A stretch of DNA of 64,000 nucleotides, taken from the NCBI GenBank assembly GCA_900540385.1, contig UQFY01000009.1, positions 1 to 64,000 of the forward strand, read 5' to 3'. The position numbers and the translations under genes are program-made. Under the pieces are notes generated by a model, which saw only the letters and a list, made by a program, of their open reading frames with translations, did no database searches and had not been told where the DNA came from. The stretch's first letter is position 1. Each line of letters starts with the position of its first letter. The DNA comes from an uncultured Mollicutes bacterium (GTDB taxonomy: Bacteria; Bacillota_I; Bacilli_A; RFN20; CAG-826). Of the stretch, positions 9,607-19,300 are shown piece by piece.

Positions 9607-10092
9607 TTAAGAAATGGCTGTTTCCTTCTTCTTTAAGAAACAAAATTTCTTCATAGTTAAGATATGTAATGCTAAATAACCCGCTAAAAGGAAAAGAAGA
9701 ATAAACATATAGACGAAATTCATAATTCCACCTTCTTCTCCTAAATTGAGAAAACATTCCGCAATCAAATAAGCGTCTAAAGCCGTTACCATAAGGCAAA
9801 CCACCACTTCAAAAACAAGCACGCTTGTTCTTCTCGCTTTCGTACTTTCTTTCTTAGAAAGGCAAAAAACTACACTAAGAATGTCTAAAAGAAGAGCAAC
9901 ACCTATCGGAACTAAAAAATACAGAGATGTCAAAGTCGTTTGTGTCGAAGAAGAGTTGCCCCCACCCTGAATACTATCTCCTATGCCCCCAATCACAGCA
10001 AAAATTAAATAAATAAAGAAACCTAGAAGCAGTAACAAAAAATCACTCAAAACATGAAGAACTAATAAAACTACTTTTTGTGATTTGCTCAT
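9607..10092 (-). CDS. small four-helix membrane protein, unknown
   Basis: A 161-residue protein with four hydrophobic segments (about 8-38, 53-77, 88-112 and 125-148), a basic N-terminus (MSKSQK) and a basic tail (KKFCFLKKKE). I do not recognise the family. It lies 21 bp upstream of the MFS-like gene on the same strand, so the two could share a transcript. The loop around SIQGGGNSSSTQT is probably outside the membrane. Confidence 0.6.
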   Translation of the reverse strand: MSKSQKVVLLVLHVLSDFLLLLLGFFIYLIFAVIGGIGDSIQGGGNSSSTQTTLTSLYFLVPIGVALLLDILSVVFCLSKKESTKARRTSVLVFEVVVCLMVTALDAYLIAECFLNLGEEGGIMNFVYMFILLFLLAGYLALHILTMKKFCFLKKKETAIS

Positions 10093-10171
10093 TGATATGT
10101 CCTACCTACCCAAATTGTATTGGAAATGCTAAAGGCTAGCAAAACAATATCATTGGAATGAAGGAAAACGA

Positions 10172-10195
10172 ATACACGTCTCCCCTCTTTTTATA
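10172..10195 (-). repeat. dispersed short repeat, copy at 3' end of HAD gene
   Basis: The segment beginning ATACACGTCTCCCCTCTTTT is nearly identical to 41579-41600, and a close variant occurs at 43614-43636. Two copies sit at the 3' end of a minus-strand gene. On the minus strand it starts with A-rich sequence followed by GAGGGGAGACGTGTAT. It may be a processed or decayed mobile repeat, or a recurrent 3' element. Confidence 0.55.
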
Positions 10196-10886
10196 AAACA
10201 TCGGAGATTTTACTTAAATCAGATAAGACAAAATCAATTTCCTTAGGAAGATTATCTATCCCTTTCTTATTAAAGAAACAGGTATGCATTCCCGCGTTTA
10301 ATCCGCCTTTCATGTCGGAAGTTAAAGAGTCTCCAATAATGCAGGCGTCTTTTGGAAGGATGATTTCCGACCTATTTGCATTAATTTCTTCAAACGCTTT
10401 CGAGAAGAAAAGAGGAGATGGTTTGGAAACGCCAATCTTTTCGGAAATAAAGAAATAGGTGAAATAACGATCCATCTTCGCAAGAGATAAGCGATGCATC
10501 TGTTGCTCATATGGGCCATTGCTAGCCGTCGCAAGAATGTATTTCTTTGAAAGGTATTCAAGCATCTCGTATGCGCCTTCGACAGGTATCGCACTTTCAT
10601 AAAGTCGAGAACGGTAATACGCTTCAAATAATGTTGGGTCAAAAGAGGTCTTCATGTGAAGAGCCTCGAAGAAATTCTGGAAACGGACATGTCTAAGTCC
10701 GTCGATATTTAATGTTCCTTCTTCGATTTGACGCCACAATTTATCATTTACACGATGAAAGACATCTAACATATAAGGCTCAAATTCTGGCAAGGAAAAA
10801 TGCTTGAATCCGTTTTTCAAACTCTCTTCGGTATATTTATCAAAATCTAGCAACGTATTATCAATATCAAGGAAGATTAATTTCAT
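10191..10886 (-). CDS. HAD-superfamily hydrolase, YjjG-like nucleotidase
   Basis: A 231-residue cytosolic phosphatase. Motif I is FLDIDNTLLDFD near the N-terminus, with the two catalytic aspartates. A helical cap follows, then motif II around LATASNGP, motif III Lys in KIGVSKPSPLFF, and motif IV IIGDSLTSDMKGG. Order and spacing fit the HAD-IA group containing the house-cleaning 5'-nucleotidase YjjG. I place the start at the ATG at 10886; a TTG two codons earlier is possible. Its 3' end overlaps a dispersed short repeat. The natural substrate cannot be set from sequence. Confidence 0.88.
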   Translation of the reverse strand: MKLIFLDIDNTLLDFDKYTEESLKNGFKHFSLPEFEPYMLDVFHRVNDKLWRQIEEGTLNIDGLRHVRFQNFFEALHMKTSFDPTLFEAYYRSRLYESAIPVEGAYEMLEYLSKKYILATASNGPYEQQMHRLSLAKMDRYFTYFFISEKIGVSKPSPLFFSKAFEEINANRSEIILPKDACIIGDSLTSDMKGGLNAGMHTCFFNKKGIDNLPKEIDFVLSDLSKISDVL

Positions 10887-10987
10887 AATCAACTAGTTAT
10901 AACCTTTCTATCTGTTTTTAAGCGGACACTTTCGTTATAGAAAGGTCTATTGATTATATCGTTAAACGTATTAAAAGAGGGCTATGA

Positions 10988-11245
10988 ATGTGCGAATTCC
11001 CCTTAAAAAAATTCTTAGCGAATTTCTTCTCTTTGAAGGGAAATAAAATCACTTTCTTAAAAGACGGAAATTTTAAATTCATGGCTGGTGAAAATAACGA
11101 TTCCTCCTTATATGATGGTGGTTATCGTTATAACGAAAAAGAATACGGCATCAAAGTTTATATAAAGGGTTACTCCAAAGATGAAAGCATCGTCATTAAT
11201 GGAAAGAATTACCTCCTTCAAGGAGACGCTTTGATAGAAAAATAA
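10988..11245 (+). CDS. small hypothetical protein
   Basis: An 85-residue protein that I do not recognise, mostly polar with alternating hydrophobic positions suggesting beta strands (KITFLKDGNFKFMAG, YGIKVYIKGYS). No signal peptide or membrane helix. GAGG lies 7 bases before this ATG, better placed than for the overlapping ATG at 10984 in another frame. A good hairpin terminator follows directly, supporting a real short transcript. Confidence 0.5.
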   Translation: MCEFPLKKFLANFFSLKGNKITFLKDGNFKFMAGENNDSSLYDGGYRYNEKEYGIKVYIKGYSKDESIVINGKNYLLQGDALIEK

Positions 11246-11260
11246 TCGATCCCTGTATGA

Positions 11261-11287
11261 AAACGGCCATTTCAATGGTCGTTTTTT
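11261..11287. terminator. hairpin terminator between convergent genes
   Basis: AAACGGCCAT and ATGGTCGTTT pair with one G-U and a TTCA loop, followed by six T residues on the plus strand. It ends the small hypothetical gene and lies 2 bp from the stop of the GNAT-MutY gene on the other strand. Confidence 0.8.
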
Positions 11288-11288
11288 C

Positions 11289-12791
11289 TTACTTAAGAAT
11301 TTCAGTTAGATAGATTTTAAAAGCGGACGGTACGGAATAAAGTTCTTCTAATTCTTCCTTTGTGACCAATAAGAAACCGAGATCCTTAGGAAAATCATTT
11401 AATTCAACACGGAATCCACTCATTTTCCAAATAAGGTGAGTAAAGACATGTTTCCCTTGCTTGTCTTTGTGGATTTTAAGAACGGAAAATCCATTCTTCT
11501 CTAAGTAATCTTTCGCTTCTGATAAACGAAAGGTCTTATCAATGTTATAGAACTCGTATAAAGAGGCAAGTAATCCCTTATTCGGTCTTTTACGAATCAG
11601 GTATTTATCTTGATAAGAAAGAAGGAAAACAGTTTTATCGATTTCTTTCTTCGCGCCTTTTTTCAAAGAAATAGGATATTTCTCTTGGGCCTTTTCTTTA
11701 TAAGATTGGCAGAATTGTTTAAGAGGACACTCTTCACATTTAGGAAGAGTGTTTGGCAAGCATATGAGTTCTCCTAAATCCATTAAAGCCTGGTTAAAAG
11801 AACCGGGATTCTTTTCAAGCAAGGAAAGGAAATATTTGTTGCACTTGTCTTTTATTTCTTTCGATTTCGAATCGTAAGGAGAAGAACATAAACGAGAATA
11901 GATACGAATTAGATTTCCATCTACAGCAACATAAGGTTTGTTATAAACGATAGAAAGGATTGCTTTCGCGGTATATTCGCCAATTCCAGGGACCTTTAAT
12001 AATTTCTCATAAGTGTCACAAGAAAGATTGTTTTCGAGTATATGTCTCGCCCCTTTTTGAAGATTTCTTGCGCGGGAATAATATCCTAAGCCCTGCCAAA
12101 GCTTCATAACCACGTCTTCTTCTGAAGAGGCAAGTTCTTGCAAGGTTGGTAAGGTTTTTAAGAATCTTTCATAGTAGCCCTTCACGGTTTCAACACGCGT
12201 TTGTTGCAACATGATTTCACTTAAGTAAACATGATAAAAAGAAGGATTTTCACGCCAAGGTAGTTTCCTTCCTTTCTCTTGATACCAATTTAAAAGAAGT
12301 TCGGAAAAAGAAGCCACTTTCTCATAAGCGAGACGTACGCTTCCATCTTCGACAACAATCTTTCCGCAATAAGTAAACCCTTCCTTTTCAATGAGCTTTC
12401 TCATCGGAAGATTCTTTTCATGAGTATCGATGCGAATATGTCTATTTTGAAGGTAGGCATAATGAAAACACGCTGAGGCGTATCCCCTATTATGTTCTTT
12501 TACGGCAATTCTATGAATGGTGAAATAAGATGAATCATCAATCCATTTGCCTTCGATTGTTTGGTAGGTTGGATCAGGGGTTTCTAACAAAGTGAAAACC
12601 GCTTGAATCTCCCCTTCATCCAATAAAACATAAGAGATTCCCTTATTAACGTCATCTCCGACATGATTCTTTAAAGTCTCAAGATCATTCCATTGGGTTG
12701 GATTTCCTTCTTCTTTCATGAAGGAAACGCTTTGTTCGTAAATCCGAAAAATAGCCGGAAAATCCGAAACCGTTGTTTTTCTAAGATACAT
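11289..12791 (-). CDS. mutY: fused GNAT acetyltransferase and A/G-specific adenine glycosylase
   Basis: A 500-residue single reading frame with two enzymes. Residues 1-158 form a GNAT-type acetyltransferase domain (core HRIAVKEHNRGYASACF, 93-109). Residues 160-500 are a complete MutY, which removes adenine mispaired with 8-oxoguanine. It has LPWR then YLSEIMLQQTRVET with catalytic Glu192, the helix-hairpin-helix VPGIGEYTAKAIL (267-279), catalytic Asp291 in AVDGNLIRIYSR, an iron-sulphur cluster set Cys344, 352, 355 and 361, and a NUDIX-like C-terminal mismatch-reading domain. The cysteine spacing is C-X7-C-X2-C-X5-C, one residue longer than the usual X6. MutY is normally about 350 residues and stands alone, so the acetyltransferase fusion is notable. 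A MazG-like gene lies 8 bp upstream in the same direction. Confidence 0.9.
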   Translation of the reverse strand: MYLRKTTVSDFPAIFRIYEQSVSFMKEEGNPTQWNDLETLKNHVGDDVNKGISYVLLDEGEIQAVFTLLETPDPTYQTIEGKWIDDSSYFTIHRIAVKEHNRGYASACFHYAYLQNRHIRIDTHEKNLPMRKLIEKEGFTYCGKIVVEDGSVRLAYEKVASFSELLLNWYQEKGRKLPWRENPSFYHVYLSEIMLQQTRVETVKGYYERFLKTLPTLQELASSEEDVVMKLWQGLGYYSRARNLQKGARHILENNLSCDTYEKLLKVPGIGEYTAKAILSIVYNKPYVAVDGNLIRIYSRLCSSPYDSKSKEIKDKCNKYFLSLLEKNPGSFNQALMDLGELICLPNTLPKCEECPLKQFCQSYKEKAQEKYPISLKKGAKKEIDKTVFLLSYQDKYLIRKRPNKGLLASLYEFYNIDKTFRLSEAKDYLEKNGFSVLKIHKDKQGKHVFTHLIWKMSGFRVELNDFPKDLGFLLVTKEELEELYSVPSAFKIYLTEILK

Positions 12792-12799
12792 ATTCCGTT

Positions 12800-13126
12800 C
12801 TAATCATCAAAATCCGTGTACTTTTTCGCATTGCCTTTTGCTTTAGAAACAGGATATTTCTTCTCGTTTTTCTCCATTTTGGTATTCACGATTTCATCTT
12901 CATCCAGTCCTAATTTATCCAAAAGATCACGAGAATAGATAATCACGTCTGCAAGTTCTTCTTTTACGTGTTCTAAATCATAATCGTCAGAAGACCATTG
13001 AAAACATTCTAAGAGTTCTGCTGCTTCAATAGATATGCTCTTGGCTAGATTCTCCGGTGAATGAAACTTAGACCAGTCTCTATCTTGAATAAATTTATGA
13101 ATTCTATCGATTGTTTCTTGTTTCAT
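12800..13126 (-). CDS. MazG-like nucleotide pyrophosphohydrolase (RS21-C6/dCTPase type)
   Basis: A 108-residue helical protein. Metal-binding acidic motifs EAAELLE and EELADV are spaced as in all-alpha NTP pyrophosphatases, and FHSPENLAKSISIEAAELLECFQW closely follows the RS21-C6 group. These enzymes hydrolyse non-canonical or surplus (d)NTPs to monophosphates. The gene lies 8 bp before the GNAT-MutY gene, which makes sense as a nucleotide-pool cleaning and repair pair. Confidence 0.88.
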   Translation of the reverse strand: MKQETIDRIHKFIQDRDWSKFHSPENLAKSISIEAAELLECFQWSSDDYDLEHVKEELADVIIYSRDLLDKLGLDEDEIVNTKMEKNEKKYPVSKAKGNAKKYTDFDD

Positions 13127-13133
13127 ATATACC

Positions 13134-13997
13134 TCATTGAATTTGTTTTATTTCATTTTCTTCTTTTGATTCTACTACCTCTGAAGGCTGTTTTTCTTCT
13201 TTCTTTTTGATGATGAAAGATTTAGCTATGCTCTTTTTAGATTCATTTTTTTCATAAAAATAGCCAAGGAAACAGAAAACCACCGCACCAATGAAATTAA
13301 CGATAAGATCTTTCATCGTATCGATAATGCCAATATCCAAATATCCACCTTCAACAACATAAGTTTGTCCGGAAGAAGTTTCGATCAAGGTCTTGGTAAT
13401 TCCTGTAATCACGAGAGGAGTTTGGGTATTGCTTGGATCTAAAGTGACTGTTCCAATCGTGTTCACGATGAAGTCTTTTTGCATATCAAGATGGAAGATA
13501 CAGTCCATCCCAAATTCAAAGAACTCCCAAACAACGCCTATGGTCATCGAAAAGCAAAAACCAACCAAGGCAACAAAGAAAGGGGACAATTTAATCTTTG
13601 CTTTCTCAGAATTATTCAAGATATGAGTTAAAGAGAAACCGATGGCCGCACAATTAAAGCCATTTAACGTATGAAGAATCGTGTCCCACCCTGGAAATTT
13701 CGTATAGAAATGAGATACTTCACCCAAGATCTCGCTAGCATAAATGAAGCAAATAATCACGATTTGAAAAACGAGAGGAATTTCTAGTTTCAGTTTTTCT
13801 TCCACAAAATGAGGGATAGTAAACAAGAATAAAGAGAGCAAGCAAATGCATGCAATTTCCCAACTTCTTGCAAATAATGCACGAATAAAGATAGCAACCA
13901 CCGATAACCACATCAAACTCATAAAAACAAACAAGACCGGATGCGCTTTAAAAGATTCTTTTACTTGTTGAAACTTATTTTTGAAATAATTTTTCAT
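13134..13997 (-). CDS. polytopic membrane protein, DUF2238/YjdF-like
   Basis: A 287-residue protein with about six membrane helices. It carries two conserved motifs I associate with the DUF2238 (YjdF) family: PGWDTILHTLNGF between helices and GVVWEFFEFGMD further on. An extracytoplasmic loop of about 60 residues (DMQKDFIVNTIG to VVEGGYLDIGIID) separates it from the final helices, and a charged, Lys/Glu-rich tail ends the protein. The function of the family is unknown to me. It begins the transcript leading into the MazG-like and GNAT-MutY genes (7 bp apart). Confidence 0.65.
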   Translation of the reverse strand: MKNYFKNKFQQVKESFKAHPVLFVFMSLMWLSVVAIFIRALFARSWEIACICLLSLFLFTIPHFVEEKLKLEIPLVFQIVIICFIYASEILGEVSHFYTKFPGWDTILHTLNGFNCAAIGFSLTHILNNSEKAKIKLSPFFVALVGFCFSMTIGVVWEFFEFGMDCIFHLDMQKDFIVNTIGTVTLDPSNTQTPLVITGITKTLIETSSGQTYVVEGGYLDIGIIDTMKDLIVNFIGAVVFCFLGYFYEKNESKKSIAKSFIIKKKEEKQPSEVVESKEENEIKQIQ

Positions 13998-14100
13998 AGA
14001 TATTCCTCATTACATTTTATCTTTCTATAAATATATTAGACAAATACGTTTGTAAGAAGACTATTTTAAAAATCGTTCCCTATCATTCAAGAAAACGCTT

Positions 14101-14129
14101 TTCTAATCTGCGTGCTTAAATAGTATAAT
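14101..14129 (+). promoter_or_regulatory. putative sigma-A promoter of the LytTR two-component operon
   Basis: A perfect -10 TATAAT lies at 14124-14129, with a weak -35 candidate (TTCTAA, 14101-14106) 17 bp upstream. The distance to the ATG at 14155 is 25 bp, consistent with a short leader. Confidence 0.5.
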
Positions 14130-14154
14130 TTAGGCAATTAAATAGGATTTGATT

Positions 14155-14877
14155 ATGAACGTCATTATTGTCGAGGACGAAGAGAAGCAGCAAAGTATAC
14201 TTAAGTGTTTTCTTAATGAATATTTAGGAGAGAAAAAGGTCGCTTATTCAGTTGAAGCATATTTTGACGGGGAAAGTTTCTTAAAAGATTACAAGAAAGG
14301 CGATGCCGATTTAATTTTCATGGATATCGAATTGGGGGCAAACCATTTAAACGGAATGGAAATCTCTAAAAAGATACGCGAAATAGATAGCGACGTTCTT
14401 TTAATATTTGTCACAAACATGGCTCAATTCGCCATCGAAGGTTATTCCGTTGACGCTTTAGACTTTGTTGTAAAGCCACTTCTTTATGAACCATTCAAAA
14501 TGAAAATGGAGAAGACTTTCAAAGTCTTATTAACGAGAAAGAATCTTAAAAACGTTCTTATCAGCGTCGATAACGGTTCTAAAAGAATCATCGCTAGTGA
14601 AATTGTTTATGTTGAGGTAGCAAACCATGATGTTTATTACCACACAAAAAATGAGGAATATAAAAATAGATCTTCCATGAAAAAAGTCGTTAAGGAATTA
14701 GAAGGCCTCCCATTTTCGCAATGTAATAGTTGTTATCTTGTAAATCTTGCTTTCGTTGAGAGAGTAGAAAAGGACCAAGTCGTATTATCAACCAACGAAG
14801 CGTTAAAAATGCCTAGAACAAGAAGAAAAGAATTCCTATTGGAATTAGGCAACTATTTTTCTGGAGTTGGAGAATAA
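14155..14877 (+). CDS. LytTR-family response regulator
   Basis: A 240-residue cytosolic regulator. The receiver domain has the acidic pocket EDE near residues 7-9, phosphorylated Asp57 in LIFMDIEL, and Lys107 in DFVVKPLLYEPF. The C-terminal LytTR DNA-binding domain (from about 135) includes EIVYVEVANHDVYYHT and SSMKKVVKELEGLPFSQCNSCYLVN. I use the ATG at 14155 rather than a TTG two codons upstream. It is followed 6 bp later by its kinase gene. LytTR proteins bind paired direct repeats about two helical turns apart; such a pair lies upstream of the GH3 gene at 27498-30644. Confidence 0.93.
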   Translation: MNVIIVEDEEKQQSILKCFLNEYLGEKKVAYSVEAYFDGESFLKDYKKGDADLIFMDIELGANHLNGMEISKKIREIDSDVLLIFVTNMAQFAIEGYSVDALDFVVKPLLYEPFKMKMEKTFKVLLTRKNLKNVLISVDNGSKRIIASEIVYVEVANHDVYYHTKNEEYKNRSSMKKVVKELEGLPFSQCNSCYLVNLAFVERVEKDQVVLSTNEALKMPRTRRKEFLLELGNYFSGVGE

Positions 14878-14883
14878 TACTCT

Positions 14884-16227
14884 ATGTTCTTTGGTGAGAT
14901 TAATAACGTAAATGCTCAATTGGTCCTAGAAATCTATATAGCAAGTTTTTTCTTGTCCTACCCTATTTTTGATCGTAAGAAAGGTTTCATTTGGAAATAC
15001 CTTCTATTAACGGTTGTTTTTATCACACTCGGATATTTTTTTCCAACCTATTGGGACTCTAACCCCTTCCTCACTACCCTTTATTGGACATTCATGTACG
15101 GAACTCTTCTTTTATTCTCTCTTCCGGCATTGCTTCTTTGCTTTAAGATGAATTTCTATAACGCCGTGCTCGTTTGCTTATCTAGTTATCTTATCCACCA
15201 CATCAACAACATTTTCGCTTCTATTTTTACTGACAGCATATCCATGTTCACAAACATAGACGGCATTCCTTTCCAAATCATTAAATGGTCTATCGCATTC
15301 GTTAGCATCCTTTTCACTTACCTTATCTTCTTCCATTTTTATCGTTTGCAAAGAAAAGCAAACCTTCAATTAACCTTTAATAATAAGCAACTTGTTTTCT
15401 TTGCCTTTGTTGTCATTATTTTCACCATCATCATTTCCAGTGGAATACGTGTCTTCTATTACGTATCAGATATAAAGACATTGTTTTTAATTGGTCTTAT
15501 TTCCAATTTTGCTAGTTGTCTTATTCTCGTCATCCTCTTTTTCTTCTTCTTGAAACACAACCACATCCAACAAGAATTGGAGATTGAAAAACGCCTAATG
15601 AAGGAAAGGAAGGAGCAATACGAGCTTTCTAAAGAAAACATCGATTCGTTAAATATCAAATTCCATGATTTGAAATACCGTGTTGCCTTATTAACTTCTT
15701 CTAATGAAACAATCTCCAAAGATAGTTTAAAAGATATCTATCGCGATATTGATGTGTACGAAGCTCTTGCCAAAACAGGTAATAAAGCCTTGGATATCGT
15801 TTTAACTCAATACGCTTTAAGATCGGAAAATAATCACATTAAATTCACTTCTATCGCTGATGGAAAGGCTCTTTCCTTCATGTCAGATTATGACATATAC
15901 GTACTTTTTGGAAATGCCATAACCAACGCTATCGAAGCGACTTCTAAATTGGAAAACGAAGAAAAACGCCTCATATCCTTAATTATGAAAAGGAAAGGAA
16001 ACGTTCTTTATATTGAATTAGAGAACTTCTTTAAAAAAGAGGATTTCATTATGAAAAACGGCCTATTACAGACTTCAAAAAGTGACAAAGAGTACCATGG
16101 TTTTGGCATGAAATCCATGGAAAACATTGTCCATAAATATGATGGAGTAATGTCTTTTAAGATAGATAACGACATCTTCCATCTTCTTATCACTTTCACT
16201 TTAAAAGACGAAACCACGACTAATTAA
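14884..16227 (+). CDS. AgrC-like sensor histidine kinase (GHKL type)
   Basis: A 447-residue membrane kinase. Six or so membrane helices occupy residues 12-222, with no large outer domain, as in peptide-sensing AgrC/FsrC kinases. A coiled-coil segment (about 226-255) leads to the phosphoacceptor region SLNIKFHDLKYRV with His261. The ATP-binding GHKL domain shows the N-box NAITNAIEAT and a G-box GFGMKSMENIVHKY. It pairs with the LytTR regulator just upstream. No AgrD-like peptide or AgrB-like protease is next to it, so the signal is unknown. The adjacent downstream gene is a GH3 enzyme, hinting at carbohydrate or cell-surface control. Confidence 0.9.
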   Translation: MFFGEINNVNAQLVLEIYIASFFLSYPIFDRKKGFIWKYLLLTVVFITLGYFFPTYWDSNPFLTTLYWTFMYGTLLLFSLPALLLCFKMNFYNAVLVCLSSYLIHHINNIFASIFTDSISMFTNIDGIPFQIIKWSIAFVSILFTYLIFFHFYRLQRKANLQLTFNNKQLVFFAFVVIIFTIIISSGIRVFYYVSDIKTLFLIGLISNFASCLILVILFFFFLKHNHIQQELEIEKRLMKERKEQYELSKENIDSLNIKFHDLKYRVALLTSSNETISKDSLKDIYRDIDVYEALAKTGNKALDIVLTQYALRSENNHIKFTSIADGKALSFMSDYDIYVLFGNAITNAIEATSKLENEEKRLISLIMKRKGNVLYIELENFFKKEDFIMKNGLLQTSKSDKEYHGFGMKSMENIVHKYDGVMSFKIDNDIFHLLITFTLKDETTTN

Positions 16228-16283
16228 TGTCAAAAAACGCCCACCTCCCTTTGAAAGCCCTTACAAGATAGATATATTTTCTT

Positions 16284-16297
16284 CGGTAGCGCTTACA
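16284..16297 (+). promoter_or_regulatory. cre-like site upstream of first GH3 gene
   Basis: CGGTAGCGCTTACA matches 12 of 14 positions of the catabolite-responsive element TGWNANCGNTNWCA. It lies 55 bp before the GH3 start, so CcpA-type carbon catabolite control is plausible. Confidence 0.4.
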
Positions 16298-16351
16298 TCG
16301 CTATTTTGGTCTATTCATAAAGCAAAGGCCAAAGGACAAGGAGGAAATCAT

Positions 16352-19300
16352 ATGTCCAAAAAGAAAAGAATGAAGAATTCCAAATTCATTGCAATTTGGG
16401 CTCCATTTTTAGTCTTAGCTGGTGCAGCCGTCATCGCCATTGAAGCGGCTTTGCCTAGTTTTGCTACAATCCTAGACACCTATGCTGGTAACGTCTGGGC
16501 GCCATTAGGAAAAGGCGAAATTATTAAAACCCCAGCAAAAGGTTCCGAATCATGGAATTCGAACTACTACACTCAATCCTTTAAAAAGGGTGCAAACAAA
16601 AACGAAGGCAGCCAAGAGGCCAATAAGAACGCCGAAAGCCTCGTCGAAGAAATTTCTAACGAGGGCATGGTCCTTCTTAAGAACAAAGAAAATGCCTTAC
16701 CAATTTCTAAGACCACAAAAATTGCTCTCTTAGGAAGAGGCTCTGTTGATCCAGTCTATGGCGGTTCTGGTTCAGGAAACGTTGACACCACAAGATGTGC
16801 AACCCCAAGATCTGGTTTAGAGAAAGCGGGCTTTACCGTTGACGAAGAGGTCTATAACTTCTTCAATGCTCAAAAAAATAAATATGCTAGACAAAATATC
16901 TCCATGGATAATTACGACAAGTCCACTTTCTTCATTGGAGAAATTAAACCTAGCACCTATACATTTACAACCGATAGAAACGAAGCTGCCGTTGTTTTCA
17001 TTTCCCGTTGTGGAGGGGAAGGCCTTGATTTGTCTAGAGAGATGAAAAAAGACGCAGGAACAGCTGCATCCAAAGCCATTCTTAACGGAAGTGACGAAAA
17101 GGCTGCAAACGCTAAGAGCGAACTCGCCAATTACAGCAACGATCAACACGAATTAGAGCTTTCTCAAGAAGAGAAAGACATGATTGCCTTTGCAAAGAAC
17201 AACTATTCCAAGGTTGTCGTTGTCTTAAATAACTCCACCACAATGGAAGTTGGCGATCTTCAAAACGACAATCAAATCGATGGAATCATCTGGGCTGGTT
17301 CTCCTGGCTCAACCGGATTCAACGCATTAGGAAAAATTCTCTCGGGTGAGGTGAACCCATCTGGTAGAACCCCTGATTTATATTCCAGAGATTTCAGAGC
17401 TGATCCAACCTTCCAAAACTTTGCTACAAACGGTGTTAACCAATACGAAGGCATCGATGGAAATATCCTCGGCGGCAATGGTGGCAGCAAAGACGCTCAC
17501 TTCGTTCAATATGAAGAGGGCATCTATGTCGGATACCGTTATTACGAAACACGTTTCAAAGATAACGAAACCGAATATAACAACGCTGTCGTTTATCCAT
17601 TCGGCTATGGCTTAAGCTATACGACCTTCGAAAAGAAACTTGTTGAAGCAAAAGACACTAGCTCAGAAGTAAAACTTACAGTAGAAGTCACAAACACTGG
17701 TACAAAAGCGGGTAAAGAAGTCGTTCAAGCCTACTATAGTGCACCATATACTGTTGGTGGAATCGAAAAATCCGCGACAGTTCTTGGTGAATTCGGAAAG
17801 ACAAAACTCCTTCAACCAGGTGAAAAAGATACCATCACTTTAACAATTAAAAAAGAAGACATGGCTTCTTATGACTATAACGATAAGAACAAAGATGGCT
17901 TTATTGGATATGAGCTTGAAAAAGGCGAATATTCCGTTTCCATTAAGAACAACAGCCATGAAATTGCTAAGGATTCCACTGGTAAAGATTTGACATACAC
18001 CTTCAAAGTGAATGATACAAAAACATACCGTAAGAGAGACTCTGATAAAACAGACGTCAAAAACCAATTCGATGATGTTTCCGCTATCTTCAAAGATGTG
18101 AAGACCGATGGATATGGTTACTTGATGTCTAGAAGCGATTTCTCTTCCACCTTCCCAACCCTCCCAACCGAGAAAGATGCAAAAGCCAAAGATATCAAGA
18201 TTGGCGATAAGAGCGTTGCTGACCTCTTAAAACCATATGAAAACGTCAATAACCCAGACGATGTCATGCCAGTTATGGGCGAAGACAACGGTCTCAAATT
18301 AATTGACCTCAGAGGTCTTGATTATGATGATGAAGCATACACAAAGCTTCTTAACCAATTAACTGAGGATGATTATAAGAACTCCAAAGATAACTTGATC
18401 AATGGTGCTTATAACACTCCAAAGATGGATAACGTCGACAAACCAGCCACCGAAGATCACGATGGTCCTCAAGGCTTCTCTTCCTTAATGGGTAAATACA
18501 ACTACGCTACTGCCTATATGTCTGAACCTATCTTAGCCGCAACCTTCAACAAAGAACTTGCTAAAAAGATGGGTGTGGCAATCGGTGAAGAAGCTCTTGC
18601 AATGAATCCTACCTTCTCTGGATGGTATGGCCCTGCTATGAATACTCATCGTTCACCATTTGCTGGCAGAAACTTCGAATACTATTCCGAAGATGGATTA
18701 CTTGCCGGTAAAATTGCCGCTGAAGTTGTTTCTGGTGCAGCTAGCAAAGGTTTATATGCCTATATCAAACACTTCGCTCTCAATGACCAAGAAACATGGA
18801 GAACCACTGCTCTTTGCACTTGGGCTGATGAGCAAACAATCCGTGAAATCTATCTCAAGCCATTCGAAATCTGCGTTAAAGAAGCCAAATACGAAATTGA
18901 CTATATCGCGGATGAAAATGGCAATCACGCCACAAAAGAAATGAACGCCACTACCGCGGTCATGTCTTCCTTCAACCGTATCGGTACAACTTGGGCTGGT
19001 GGCAATAAGAACCTTATGACCAATGTTCTTAGAGAAGAATGGGGATTCAGAGGCTTTGCTCTTTCTGACTTCAACTTATACGAATACATGTCCGCTGATC
19101 AAGGCATGAGAGCCGGAACGGATATGCAACTCACCTGGTCGATGATGAAAGGCGCATTTGCCGATACAGATTCTGCAACCGCAAGACAAGCAATTAGAAC
19201 CGCTTATCATAACGTTTTCTATACGGTCGCAAACTCCAATGCTATGCAAGGCGTTGCCCCAGGAACCATCATCACATACAAGACATCTGGCTGGAGAACC

